From Flavobacteriaceae bacterium (lineage in GTDB: Bacteria > Bacteroidota > Bacteroidia > Flavobacteriales > Flavobacteriaceae), in NCBI GenBank assembly GCA_002697255.1, contig NZUH01000018.1, positions 26,393 to 75,399 of the forward strand: a DNA stretch of 49,007 bases, read 5' to 3'. A program made the translations under genes and the position numbers. The notes under the pieces were generated by a model that ran no database searches, was not told where the DNA came from, and was given only the letters and a program-made list of their open reading frames with translations. Position 1 is the stretch's first letter. Each line of letters starts with the position of its first letter. Below are positions 20,149 through 29,552 of this stretch, piece after piece.

Positions 20149-22472
20149 AAAACAAGACTTACAAAATTAATTACAAATTTTTTTCATATTTGATGTGGTG
20201 CGGATTTCTGTCACCAATTATAATAATTTCACTTCTTTTTTATTTTGCCTCTATCGGCGGTTTTGGAGAAATGCCTGATATTGAAGTTCTAGAAAATCCA
20301 AAAACTAATTTAGCAAGTGAAATATTTAGCTCAGATTATAAAACATTAGGAAAATTTTATTTTAACGATAACAGAACACCTGTAAAGTTTGAAGATCTAC
20401 CGGCTCATTTGATTAATGCGCTTATAGCTACAGAAGATATTAGATTCTTTTCTCACTCAGGAATTGATTTTAAATCAACATTGCGTGCTATTATAAAATT
20501 GGGCAGCGATGGAGGAGGAAGTACTATAACTCAACAATTAGCAAAGCAACTTTTTACTGGTGAAGGATCTAAAAATATATTTGAACGTATAAGTCAAAAA
20601 TTTAAAGAATATATTATTTCTATTAGATTAGAGTCTCAGTTCACAAAAAATGAAATAATTAGTCAATATTTAAACATATATGATTTCAATAATAATGCGG
20701 ATGGAATTAGAAGTGCCGCTAGGATATACTTTGGTAAAGAACCAATAGATTTAGATATTAACGAATCAGCAATGTTGGTTGGAATGTTAAAAAATTCTTC
20801 TTTATATAATCCAAGACCCAACAGAAATCCTAGAGGTGTAAAAAACAGAAGAAATGTTGTTTTGGCTCAAATGTCAAAATATGGATATATTAATAGGTCT
20901 CTTGCAGATTCATTAAAGCTCCAGCCTTTAAATTTAAATTATACTCCAGAATCTCATAGAGAGGGTTTAGCAACATATTTTAGAGAGTATTTAAGGGCGT
21001 ATATGAAATCTTGGATTGAAAGCGAAGACAATAGAAAGCCTGATGGGTCAAAATATAATCTTAATACAGATGGTTTAAAAATTTATACTACTATTAATTA
21101 TTCAATGCAAGAAATGGCAGAATTAGCTGTAAAGGAACATATGCCAAGACTTCAAGAAGAATTTTTCAGACAAAATAAATCTTTGAACAAGTCAATAGCT
21201 CCTTTTAGAGATTTGACTAAAAATGAAGCTAAAAAAATCCTTAAACAATCAATGAAAAGATCTGAAAGATGGCGAAAAATGAAATACGATCTAAATATTG
21301 ATGAAATCCAAATAGAACAATCATTTTATAAGCCAACTAAAATGACAATTTTTTCTTGGAAAGGAGAAATAGATACAGTAATGACCCCCATTGACTCAAT
21401 GAAATATTATAAGTCTTTTTTAAGGCCTGGAATGATGTCAATGGATCCTTTGAATGGACATATTAAAGCCTGGGTAGGCGGTATGAATTATAAGCATTTT
21501 CAATATGATATGGTTAAATTGGGTAAGCGTCAGATAGGCTCTACTTTCAAGCCATTTGTTTATGCAGCAGCAATAAATCAGTTAAAAGTTTCACCATGTG
21601 ATACATTTCCAGATAGCAGATTTTGTATAGAAAAAAATAAATATGGTAATTTAAAAGAGTGGTGCCCTAAAAACTCTGGCGGTATTTACGGGAAAACAAG
21701 AACTTTAAAAAATTCTTTAGCTAATTCTGTTAATACTATTTCAGCTAGATTAATAGACAGAATAGGCCCAATAACAGTGATAAAACTTGTAAATAATTTA
21801 GGAATTGAACAGGATATCAATCCATTACCTTCAATTGCACTTGGAACTCCAGATATAAGTGTCTATGAGATGGTTGCGGCGTATTCAGCTTTTGCCAATA
21901 AAGGTGTTTACACTAAACCTGTTTTTATTGAAAGAATTGAAGATAAAAATGGTACAGTTCTTTTTGAATATCAACCCATAACTAAGGATGTTTTAAGCGA
22001 GGAGGCTGCATATGTGACTGTAAACTTGTTAGAAGGAGTTACAAAGTCTGGTTCCGGCATTAGATTAAGAACAAATTATTCTGCGAATAATCCTGTATTT
22101 AAAAAAATTATCACAGGTTATCCTTATGAGTTTACAAACCCAATTGCCGGCAAAACAGGAACAACTCAAAATCAAAGTGATGGTTGGTTTATCGGAATGG
22201 TTCCAAATTTGGTAACTGGAGTGTGGGTAGGTGCAGAAGATAGATCTGTTCATTTTAATAATATTGCCTATGGTCAAGGTGCTTCAATGGCCTTACCGAT
22301 TTGGGGTGTGTATATGAAAAGTATATACAATGACTCAACATTGATGATTTCAAAAGAATCTTTTGAAAGGCCTAAAAAATTAGGAATTGATTTAGATTGT
22401 TATGATTTCAGATTAAATAATTTAGGAGAAAAAGTTGTCAGTCCAGGCGATCTTTCAGATATTGATTTTTAA
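20145..22472 (+). CDS. Penicillin-binding protein 1A (transglycosylase/transpeptidase)
   Basis: EDIRFFSHSGIDFKSTLRA, GGSTITQQLAKQLF, RQIGSTFKPFVYAAAI, GKTGTTQNQSDGWFIG. Confidence 0.96.
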   Translation: MKNKTYKINYKFFSYLMWCGFLSPIIIISLLFYFASIGGFGEMPDIEVLENPKTNLASEIFSSDYKTLGKFYFNDNRTPVKFEDLPAHLINALIATEDIRFFSHSGIDFKSTLRAIIKLGSDGGGSTITQQLAKQLFTGEGSKNIFERISQKFKEYIISIRLESQFTKNEIISQYLNIYDFNNNADGIRSAARIYFGKEPIDLDINESAMLVGMLKNSSLYNPRPNRNPRGVKNRRNVVLAQMSKYGYINRSLADSLKLQPLNLNYTPESHREGLATYFREYLRAYMKSWIESEDNRKPDGSKYNLNTDGLKIYTTINYSMQEMAELAVKEHMPRLQEEFFRQNKSLNKSIAPFRDLTKNEAKKILKQSMKRSERWRKMKYDLNIDEIQIEQSFYKPTKMTIFSWKGEIDTVMTPIDSMKYYKSFLRPGMMSMDPLNGHIKAWVGGMNYKHFQYDMVKLGKRQIGSTFKPFVYAAAINQLKVSPCDTFPDSRFCIEKNKYGNLKEWCPKNSGGIYGKTRTLKNSLANSVNTISARLIDRIGPITVIKLVNNLGIEQDINPLPSIALGTPDISVYEMVAAYSAFANKGVYTKPVFIERIEDKNGTVLFEYQPITKDVLSEEAAYVTVNLLEGVTKSGSGIRLRTNYSANNPVFKKIITGYPYEFTNPIAGKTGTTQNQSDGWFIGMVPNLVTGVWVGAEDRSVHFNNIAYGQGASMALPIWGVYMKSIYNDSTLMISKESFERPKKLGIDLDCYDFRLNNLGEKVVSPGDLSDIDF

Positions 22473-24360
22473 TTTTTATAAATTCTCCTAAACATTTTGG
22501 ATTTCTCATTGCCCCCTTTGAAATCACTTCTTCTATTTTAAATCCAGATAAAATTTTTTTTATTGGAATTTCCATTTTTTTTCCGCTAATTGTATAAGGA
22601 ATTTCCGAAACCCTGAAGATCAAATTTGGCACATGTCTAGGGGAACAATTAGATTTAATATTATTTTTTATTATTTTCTTTATTTCTAAATCTAATTCAT
22701 TATTTGAAGAAATAAATAAAATTAGTTTACTTGAATTTTTTATCGGCAAGTCTATAATTAATGAATCTTTTATTCTTTTAATTTTATTTAATACAGAGTA
22801 TATCTCAGCTGTTCCAATTCTAATTCCATTTCTATTTAGAGTTGCATCTGATCTTCCTTGAATAATTATTTCTTTTTTTTGCTCAATCCTTATCCAATCG
22901 CCATGAGTCCATACACCTTTATTTTTCGAAAAATAAGACTCATGATATTTTTTAAAGTTTTTATCATTCCAGAAAAAAACAGGCATTGAAGGAAGTGGCT
23001 TAGTAATTACTAGTTCACCTGTTTGATTTAAAATGGAGTTTCTGTTCTCATCCCATGACTCTATTGCAGCACCAAGCATTTTACATTGTAAATAGCCTGA
23101 ATATACAGGAAGTATTGGACAGCCCCCTAAAAAAGCAGAGCAAACATCAGTACCTCCACTTAGGGAAATTATTTGAGTTTTGGGAAGCCTATCCTGAAGC
23201 CATAAAAAAGTATCTTTTGGTAGAGAAGAACCAGTCGCTCCGATTGTTTTTAAATTACTTAATCCATTTACATTAACGTCTTCAATATTTTTTCGCATAC
23301 TTTCGATAAATAACGGAGACCCATTTCCAAAATGATTTATTTTAGCATGTTTAGCAAATCTCCATTGAACTCCAATATCGGGGTAATTTGCTGCACCGTC
23401 ATATAGACATAATTTTGCACCACATAAAAGTGATCCTAGAGCATAGTTCCACATCATCCAACCTGTCGTTGTATTCCAAAAAAATCTATCATTAATTGAA
23501 ATGTTTTGATGTAGAGAAAGAGACTTATATTGCTCAATTAATATTCCACCTGTTCCATGAGTAATAGCCTTTGGTTTACCAGTAGTCCCTGATGAAAATA
23601 AAACCCAGATTGGATGATTAAAATTTACGGGTTTCATTTTATAATCAATCCAATACTCACTGTTTAGATCCCAGGATCTAAAATCAGGTGTAAATATGAT
23701 TGTTTTCTTTAAACTTTTTAAATGGGCTTTTAACTTTAATATTTTTTCAGCTTGATTAAAATATCTGTTATTATAATAATAGCCGTCATGAGCCAATAAT
23801 ATTTTAGGGCTCAGCTGATCAAATCTATTTATTACACTTTCTACGCCAAAGTCAGGAGAGCAACATGACCAAATAGCTCCAAGAGAATTTACAGCAATGA
23901 AAGACGCAATTGTGTCAGGATGATTTAATAAATATCCAACAACAACATCTCCTTCGCTGATTTTATTTTTTATCAATTCTGATCGAATTTCTTTTGATCT
24001 AAGAAGTAAGCTGTTCCAAGTAATATTTAATAATTTATCTTTTTCATTTTTATAAATTATTGCAGTTTCCCCTTTTTTTGCATGCTTTAACAGATGTTTA
24101 GAATAGCTTAATTTAGAGTTTTGAAACCAAATAGATTTATAAAATGGTTTTTTTTGAATTAATACATCCGTATAATTCTTACTAAACTCAATTTCAAAAA
24201 ATTCACTTATTGATAGCCAAAACTTTTCAGGTTTATTAATAGACCAATTGTGAATTTCATCATAATTATGAAATTCTTTTTTATAATTAGTTTTTAAAAA
24301 AGTTTGAAAATTAAAAAAGTTTGAACTTTTAGAATTATTTGGACTCCAGATTAAAGACAT
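22438..24360 (-). CDS. Acetoacetyl-CoA synthetase (acetate-CoA ligase family)
   Basis: LFSSGTTGKPKAITHGTGG AMP-binding motif, ATGSSLP, HGDWIRIEQKKEIIIQGRSDATLNRNGIRIGTAEIY. Confidence 0.93.
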   Translation of the reverse strand: MSLIWSPNNSKSSNFFNFQTFLKTNYKKEFHNYDEIHNWSINKPEKFWLSISEFFEIEFSKNYTDVLIQKKPFYKSIWFQNSKLSYSKHLLKHAKKGETAIIYKNEKDKLLNITWNSLLLRSKEIRSELIKNKISEGDVVVGYLLNHPDTIASFIAVNSLGAIWSCCSPDFGVESVINRFDQLSPKILLAHDGYYYNNRYFNQAEKILKLKAHLKSLKKTIIFTPDFRSWDLNSEYWIDYKMKPVNFNHPIWVLFSSGTTGKPKAITHGTGGILIEQYKSLSLHQNISINDRFFWNTTTGWMMWNYALGSLLCGAKLCLYDGAANYPDIGVQWRFAKHAKINHFGNGSPLFIESMRKNIEDVNVNGLSNLKTIGATGSSLPKDTFLWLQDRLPKTQIISLSGGTDVCSAFLGGCPILPVYSGYLQCKMLGAAIESWDENRNSILNQTGELVITKPLPSMPVFFWNDKNFKKYHESYFSKNKGVWTHGDWIRIEQKKEIIIQGRSDATLNRNGIRIGTAEIYSVLNKIKRIKDSLIIDLPIKNSSKLILFISSNNELDLEIKKIIKNNIKSNCSPRHVPNLIFRVSEIPYTISGKKMEIPIKKILSGFKIEEVISKGAMRNPKCLGEFIKIKNQYLKDRLD

Positions 24361-26045
24361 AGTAATGTTGATGATTTTATTAATTTTTTTGTATAATCAT
24401 TTTTTGGTTCAGAAAACAGCTTGTCAGCTTCTTCGTATTCTACTATCTTACCTTTAAACAATACAACAATTCTATCTGACATATATCTTACAACTGAGAG
24501 ATCATGAGAAATAAACATATAAGTAAAATTGTATTTATTTTTTAAAGAGTTTAACAGGTTCAAAATTGTTGCCTGAACAGAAACGTCTAAAGCTGAAACA
24601 CATTCATCACATATAATTATTTTTGGCTTAAGACTTATTGCTCGTGCAATACAAACTCTTTGTCTTTGACCACCAGAAAGTTCGTGTGGATATCTTGACA
24701 AAAATGTTTCATCAAGCCCAACATCGTTTAATAGTTCAATTACTTTTTCTAAAATTTCCTTTTTTTCTAAAATTAGTCTATGGTATTTAATTGGCTCACT
24801 GATAGTCTGTTGGATATTTTTCATCGGATTTAAAGAAGTATACGGGTCTTGAAAAATTATTTGAACTTGTTTTCTAAAATTCAACAGATCTTTCCCTCTT
24901 AATATAGAAATATCTTTTCCCTCATAGTATATTTTACCTTCTTCAAAAGAATGAATCTTTAGAATTGCATTTGACAAGGTAGATTTACCTGAACCTGACT
25001 CCCCGATTAATCCTAATGTTTCTCCGGCATACAAGTTTAAGTCAACATTTTCTAGAGCCTTATACTCTTTATTTTTTACAAACAAATTAGTCGAGGTATT
25101 GTAAAACTTAGAAACATTATTAATCTTTAATATTGGTTCCTTAGAATAAATATCTCTTTGTCTTTTTAGTCGATTGACATTATTTTGTAATTCCGGTTTT
25201 TTATTTATATCAAAGGTTTTTATTGTTGGTAAAATTTTTGGTCTTCTTTTATGATTTATGATTAATGACAAAAGAGCTTTTGTGTAATTAGATTTAGGTG
25301 TTTTAAATATATCCTTACTTACCCCTTTTTCAATTATTTCCCCATCCTTCAAAATTATTAATCTGTGAGCAATTTTAGAAACTAACTTTAAATCGTGTGA
25401 AATAAATAATATTGAAAGATTTTCAGTTTTTTGAAGAGATTGAAGTATTTTTATAATTTCTTTTTGCACAGTTAAATCAAGCGCAGTTGTTGGCTCATCC
25501 GCAATTAATAGCTTGGGTTTGCAGGCTAGAGCCATAATGATCATTATCCTTTGTTTTTGACCGCCTGAAATTTCATGTGGATATTTTTGTAATATATTCT
25601 CAACTTTTTCAAGTTTCACCTTTTTTATAAGTTGTTTAATTTTTTTTTGAATATTAAAGTTTGATTTTGCTTGATGAATCTTATACACTTCAGATAACTG
25701 TTTACCAATTTTCATAGTTGGATTTAAAGCACTCATAGGTTCTTGAAAAATCATTGAAATTTCAGCACCTCTGATTTTCAACATTTTATAATCCTCAATT
25801 TTTAACAGATCCTTCTCTTGAAATAAAATTTCCCCAGAAACCTTAAACTGATCCTTATTTAATAGTTTTAAAATTGCTAACGAAGTAAGAGATTTCCCGC
25901 TTCCGGATTCACCTAACAAACCAATTATTTCATTTTTTCTTATGTTGAATGAAATATTTTTCACTAATGATTTTACATTGTTTTTTGATGCAGTTGAAAT
26001 GCAAAGATTATTTACCTCTAATAATATATTGTTATTTATCTTCAA
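24351..26045 (-). CDS. Oligo/dipeptide ABC transporter, fused double ATP-binding protein
   Basis: Two Walker A (GLLGESGSGKS, GLIGESGSGKS), two signature motifs (ISGGQKQR, LSGGQRQR). Confidence 0.96.
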   Translation of the reverse strand: MKINNNILLEVNNLCISTASKNNVKSLVKNISFNIRKNEIIGLLGESGSGKSLTSLAILKLLNKDQFKVSGEILFQEKDLLKIEDYKMLKIRGAEISMIFQEPMSALNPTMKIGKQLSEVYKIHQAKSNFNIQKKIKQLIKKVKLEKVENILQKYPHEISGGQKQRIMIIMALACKPKLLIADEPTTALDLTVQKEIIKILQSLQKTENLSILFISHDLKLVSKIAHRLIILKDGEIIEKGVSKDIFKTPKSNYTKALLSLIINHKRRPKILPTIKTFDINKKPELQNNVNRLKRQRDIYSKEPILKINNVSKFYNTSTNLFVKNKEYKALENVDLNLYAGETLGLIGESGSGKSTLSNAILKIHSFEEGKIYYEGKDISILRGKDLLNFRKQVQIIFQDPYTSLNPMKNIQQTISEPIKYHRLILEKKEILEKVIELLNDVGLDETFLSRYPHELSGGQRQRVCIARAISLKPKIIICDECVSALDVSVQATILNLLNSLKNKYNFTYMFISHDLSVVRYMSDRIVVLFKGKIVEYEEADKLFSEPKNDYTKKLIKSSTLLCL

Positions 26046-26048
26046 AAA

Positions 26049-27194
26049 TTATTTGATTGATTGTGCAAGCTTATAACCTTCAGAAATATATTTATATAGA
26101 TCTCCTGATCTTTCACTAACTCGTCCCTTTTCGTTAAAATCTCCTTGCCTTACAATAATTATATTATCTTCAGGAAAAGATATTACAAATTGCCCCCTAT
26201 GGCCATTCATTGTAAATACTTTTTTTCCGTCATAATTATATAGCCACCATCCGTAACCATAATATGGGCTTTCTTCAAAAACAGGATTAATTGATTGCTC
26301 CACAAAAGAAGAATCTAGAATTATTTCGTTTTCCCATTTACCTTTGTTAATGTATAGCTTTCCAAATCTTGCAAAATCTCGAGCTGTACTTGCTATACAG
26401 CAATAGGCTTTTTCCATACCATATTTATCACTATCAAGTTGCCAAAGAGCAGTATTTTCCGCTCCCATAGGCTTCCAAAACTTTTCTGACAAATAATTTG
26501 ATAATGTTGTACCGGTAGCCTTTTCGATTATCATTGCAAGAAGTTGTGTGTCACCGCTTGAATATCTGAAACTTTTTCCTGGATTTTTAATAATTTTTTG
26601 CCTTAAGATTACAGACCTAAGATCATCAGTAAAATAACTTTCAGATGTAATATTTATAACACTGTAATATTTTTCATTCCATTTCATACCAGAAGACATA
26701 GATGCTAAATCACCAACTGTTAGTTTGCTGGCTAATCCATTTTTATATTCTTCAAAATAGTCACTTACGGGCTGGTCAAGTCCTTTAATTTTCCCCTCCA
26801 TAATTGCTTTACCCATTAAGCTTACAACAATACTTTTTGACATAGAAAAGGAATTGGATAAACTATTTTGATCGTATCCGTCAAAGTATTTTTCAAAAAG
26901 AATACTGTCGTTTTTTATTACAAGAAAAGATTTTGTTTCCCTTATTTCATTTAAATTTTTTAATTCTTTTGACTCTGATACTTGATTATATTTTTTATGA
27001 ACTGCCCAAGGAGTTGTATTACTATTTTTAATTTCTCTGTTATCAAAATATTTATAGTCTGAAATAAAAGCAGTATTATTTCCTGTTAAATAAATCGTTC
27101 TAATTCCCTTAATTAAATATTCAATATTAAATGTATAAATAAGTAAAATTAGAGAGCATATAATTAAAAAAAACCATTTTAATTTCTTGTTCAT
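26049..27194 (-). CDS. Beta-lactamase-fold serine hydrolase
   Basis: SMSKS (SxxK), YSSGDTQLL, MNGHRGQ motifs; N-terminal TM. Confidence 0.9.
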   Translation of the reverse strand: MNKKLKWFFLIICSLILLIYTFNIEYLIKGIRTIYLTGNNTAFISDYKYFDNREIKNSNTTPWAVHKKYNQVSESKELKNLNEIRETKSFLVIKNDSILFEKYFDGYDQNSLSNSFSMSKSIVVSLMGKAIMEGKIKGLDQPVSDYFEEYKNGLASKLTVGDLASMSSGMKWNEKYYSVINITSESYFTDDLRSVILRQKIIKNPGKSFRYSSGDTQLLAMIIEKATGTTLSNYLSEKFWKPMGAENTALWQLDSDKYGMEKAYCCIASTARDFARFGKLYINKGKWENEIILDSSFVEQSINPVFEESPYYGYGWWLYNYDGKKVFTMNGHRGQFVISFPEDNIIIVRQGDFNEKGRVSERSGDLYKYISEGYKLAQSIK

Positions 27195-27330
27195 AGCCTG
27201 TTTGTTTTAACCAAAGATATGAATTTAAATCTCTATTTTTTTGAATTTTGATTCAGCTAAAATTCACCAGTCACTAAATAATTATTAAATTTAATTTAAA
27301 CTAAATAGAGATTTATTCCTTTTTAAATTA

Positions 27331-28764
27331 ATGCGAGAAAATAAAATATCCTTAAGCTCTAGAATTTTTTACTATATGATGGTTTTTATAGTAGTTGAAT
27401 CTATCATGATTGGAGGTATAACATTATATCAATTTAACAAACAGAATTCTGAGTATCACGAAGGAAGACTTGAGAGAAAAGAAAGTAATTTATTGGTAGA
27501 TATTAAATATGAAATTAAAAAAAATGAAATTAATTCATTAGCGTTTCTTAGCAATGAAATAATTTTAGAAATGTCAGATATCCATAAAATTGAATTTGAA
27601 TTATATTCCTTAGATGGGATATTATTAAAAAGCTCAACTGCACTAACGGGTATTCGTGGCAAAACTATTTTAGATTCTACTGTTGTTAATTATTTTAATA
27701 GTAAAAAATCATCTAGATATGTAGAAAGTGATGAGAATACCGATTACTTTAAGTCATCTTATAATTTAGTCTCTAATTTTAAAAATCAACCTCTTGGTAT
27801 TATATATATCCCATATTTTGCAGATGATTCATCAGTTAAAATAGAACTAAATAGTTTTTTAATTAGACTGGGATTTGTTCACGGAAATATGATTCTTATA
27901 GCTTTTATAATTGCGTATTTCATTTCAAATTTTGTAACAAAATCTTTAGATTCAATAGGAGAAACGATTAAAAAAACTAATCTTCAAAATCAAAATATTA
28001 AAATTGACATTAAAAATACTCCAACTGAAGTAGTATCGTTAATTGAGTCATACAATACTATGATAGACAAATTAAAGAATAGTGCAATAAAACTTGCAAA
28101 AAGTGAGAGAGAAACTGCTTGGAGGGAAATGGCAAAGCAGGTTGCACATGAAATTAAAAACCCCCTTACTCCAATGAGATTGACTATTCAAACTTTTGAA
28201 AGGGGGTATAGTAAAGGTCAAGAATTTTCAAAACAGAGAGTAAAAGAATTTAGTGATTCATTAATTCAACAAATTGATACAATGAGTTCCATAGCCACCG
28301 CTTTTTCAGATTTTGCAGAAATGCCTGAACCAAAAAAAGAAAAACTAAATGTTGTAGAAGTTGTTGAATTGGCTTTAGATATTTTTAACAGAGATCAAAT
28401 TGAGTTTGAAACCTCTTCAAATACAATTGAAGCAAGTTTTGATAGGACTCAGCTAATTAGAATAATCACAAATTTATTAAAAAATGCTTTTCAGGCAATT
28501 CCAGAAAACAGAACACCTGAAATCAGTGTTAAAATTTCTCAGGGAGCATCAGAGGTTAAAATTTCTATTTCTGATAACGGATATGGAATATCAAAATCTG
28601 ATACAAAAAAAATATTTGAACCAAGCTTTACCACAAAATCAAGTGGTATGGGCTTAGGTCTTTCAATGATAAAAAGTATAATAACAGCTTATAATGGAAC
28701 GATAAAGTTCTCATCAAAAAGTAATGTTGGAACTACTTTTAAAATAACATTTCCAAAAAAATAG
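27331..28764 (+). CDS. Sensor histidine kinase (NtrY-like, HAMP)
   Basis: HEIKNPLTPMRLTIQ H-box, LLKNAFQAIPE N-box, SDNGYGIS, GMGLGLSM G-boxes; two TM segments. Confidence 0.95.
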   Translation: MRENKISLSSRIFYYMMVFIVVESIMIGGITLYQFNKQNSEYHEGRLERKESNLLVDIKYEIKKNEINSLAFLSNEIILEMSDIHKIEFELYSLDGILLKSSTALTGIRGKTILDSTVVNYFNSKKSSRYVESDENTDYFKSSYNLVSNFKNQPLGIIYIPYFADDSSVKIELNSFLIRLGFVHGNMILIAFIIAYFISNFVTKSLDSIGETIKKTNLQNQNIKIDIKNTPTEVVSLIESYNTMIDKLKNSAIKLAKSERETAWREMAKQVAHEIKNPLTPMRLTIQTFERGYSKGQEFSKQRVKEFSDSLIQQIDTMSSIATAFSDFAEMPEPKKEKLNVVEVVELALDIFNRDQIEFETSSNTIEASFDRTQLIRIITNLLKNAFQAIPENRTPEISVKISQGASEVKISISDNGYGISKSDTKKIFEPSFTTKSSGMGLGLSMIKSIITAYNGTIKFSSKSNVGTTFKITFPKK

Positions 28765-28768
28765 ACAT

Positions 28769-29545
28769 ATGATATATAAGAATTTATTATCCTCAATTAA
28801 TAATCGTGTAAATATAATTTCGATTAATAGGCCAGATAAATTAAATGCTTTAAACATTGAAACTTTTAAAGAATTAGATAAGGCAATAAATCTTGCAGTT
28901 TCAAATTCAGAAATAAGAGTAATTATAATTACAGGTTTTGGTAAAAAGGCGTTTATTGCTGGTGCAGATATCAAGGAATTTGCAAATTTCACAAAAGATA
29001 AAGGACATGAATTATCTCATTTAGGCCATAAAATATTATCAAACACGATTGAAAATTGCCCAAAGCCAATAATTGCTGCTATTAATGGTTATGCATTAGG
29101 AGGAGGACTTGAAATTGCCATGGCATGTCATATTAGAGTCACATCGAGTAAAGCCAAAATGGGATTACCTGAAACTTCACTTGGACTAATTCCTGGTTAT
29201 GGAGGAACACAACGTTTAGCTCGATTAATCGGAAAAGGGAGAGCATTAGAAATGATTCTGTCAGCAAGAATGATTAATGCTGATGAAGCTTTAAATTACG
29301 GTTTAGTAAATTACAAAGTTTTACAAGAAGAACTAATTCCTTTTTCTGTTGAATTGGCTAATAAAATAATTTTAAATTCTCCTAATGCAATTAAGAATGC
29401 AATAAAAAGCGTTAACGCTTATAATCAGCCTGACTCTGAAGGTTTTAATATTGAAATGAAGGAGTTTAGTAGCTGCTTTGAAACCGAAGATTTTATTAAA
29501 GGAACGAAAGCATTTTTAAATAAGGAAAAACCTGAATTTAACTAA
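28769..29545 (+). CDS. Enoyl-CoA hydratase/crotonase family protein
   Basis: NRPDKLNALN, GKKAFIAGADIKEF, NGYALGGGLEIAMACHIR, PETSLGLIPGYGGTQRLARLIG. Confidence 0.97.
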   Translation: MIYKNLLSSINNRVNIISINRPDKLNALNIETFKELDKAINLAVSNSEIRVIIITGFGKKAFIAGADIKEFANFTKDKGHELSHLGHKILSNTIENCPKPIIAAINGYALGGGLEIAMACHIRVTSSKAKMGLPETSLGLIPGYGGTQRLARLIGKGRALEMILSARMINADEALNYGLVNYKVLQEELIPFSVELANKIILNSPNAIKNAIKSVNAYNQPDSEGFNIEMKEFSSCFETEDFIKGTKAFLNKEKPEFN

Positions 29546-29552
29546 AAATTAT

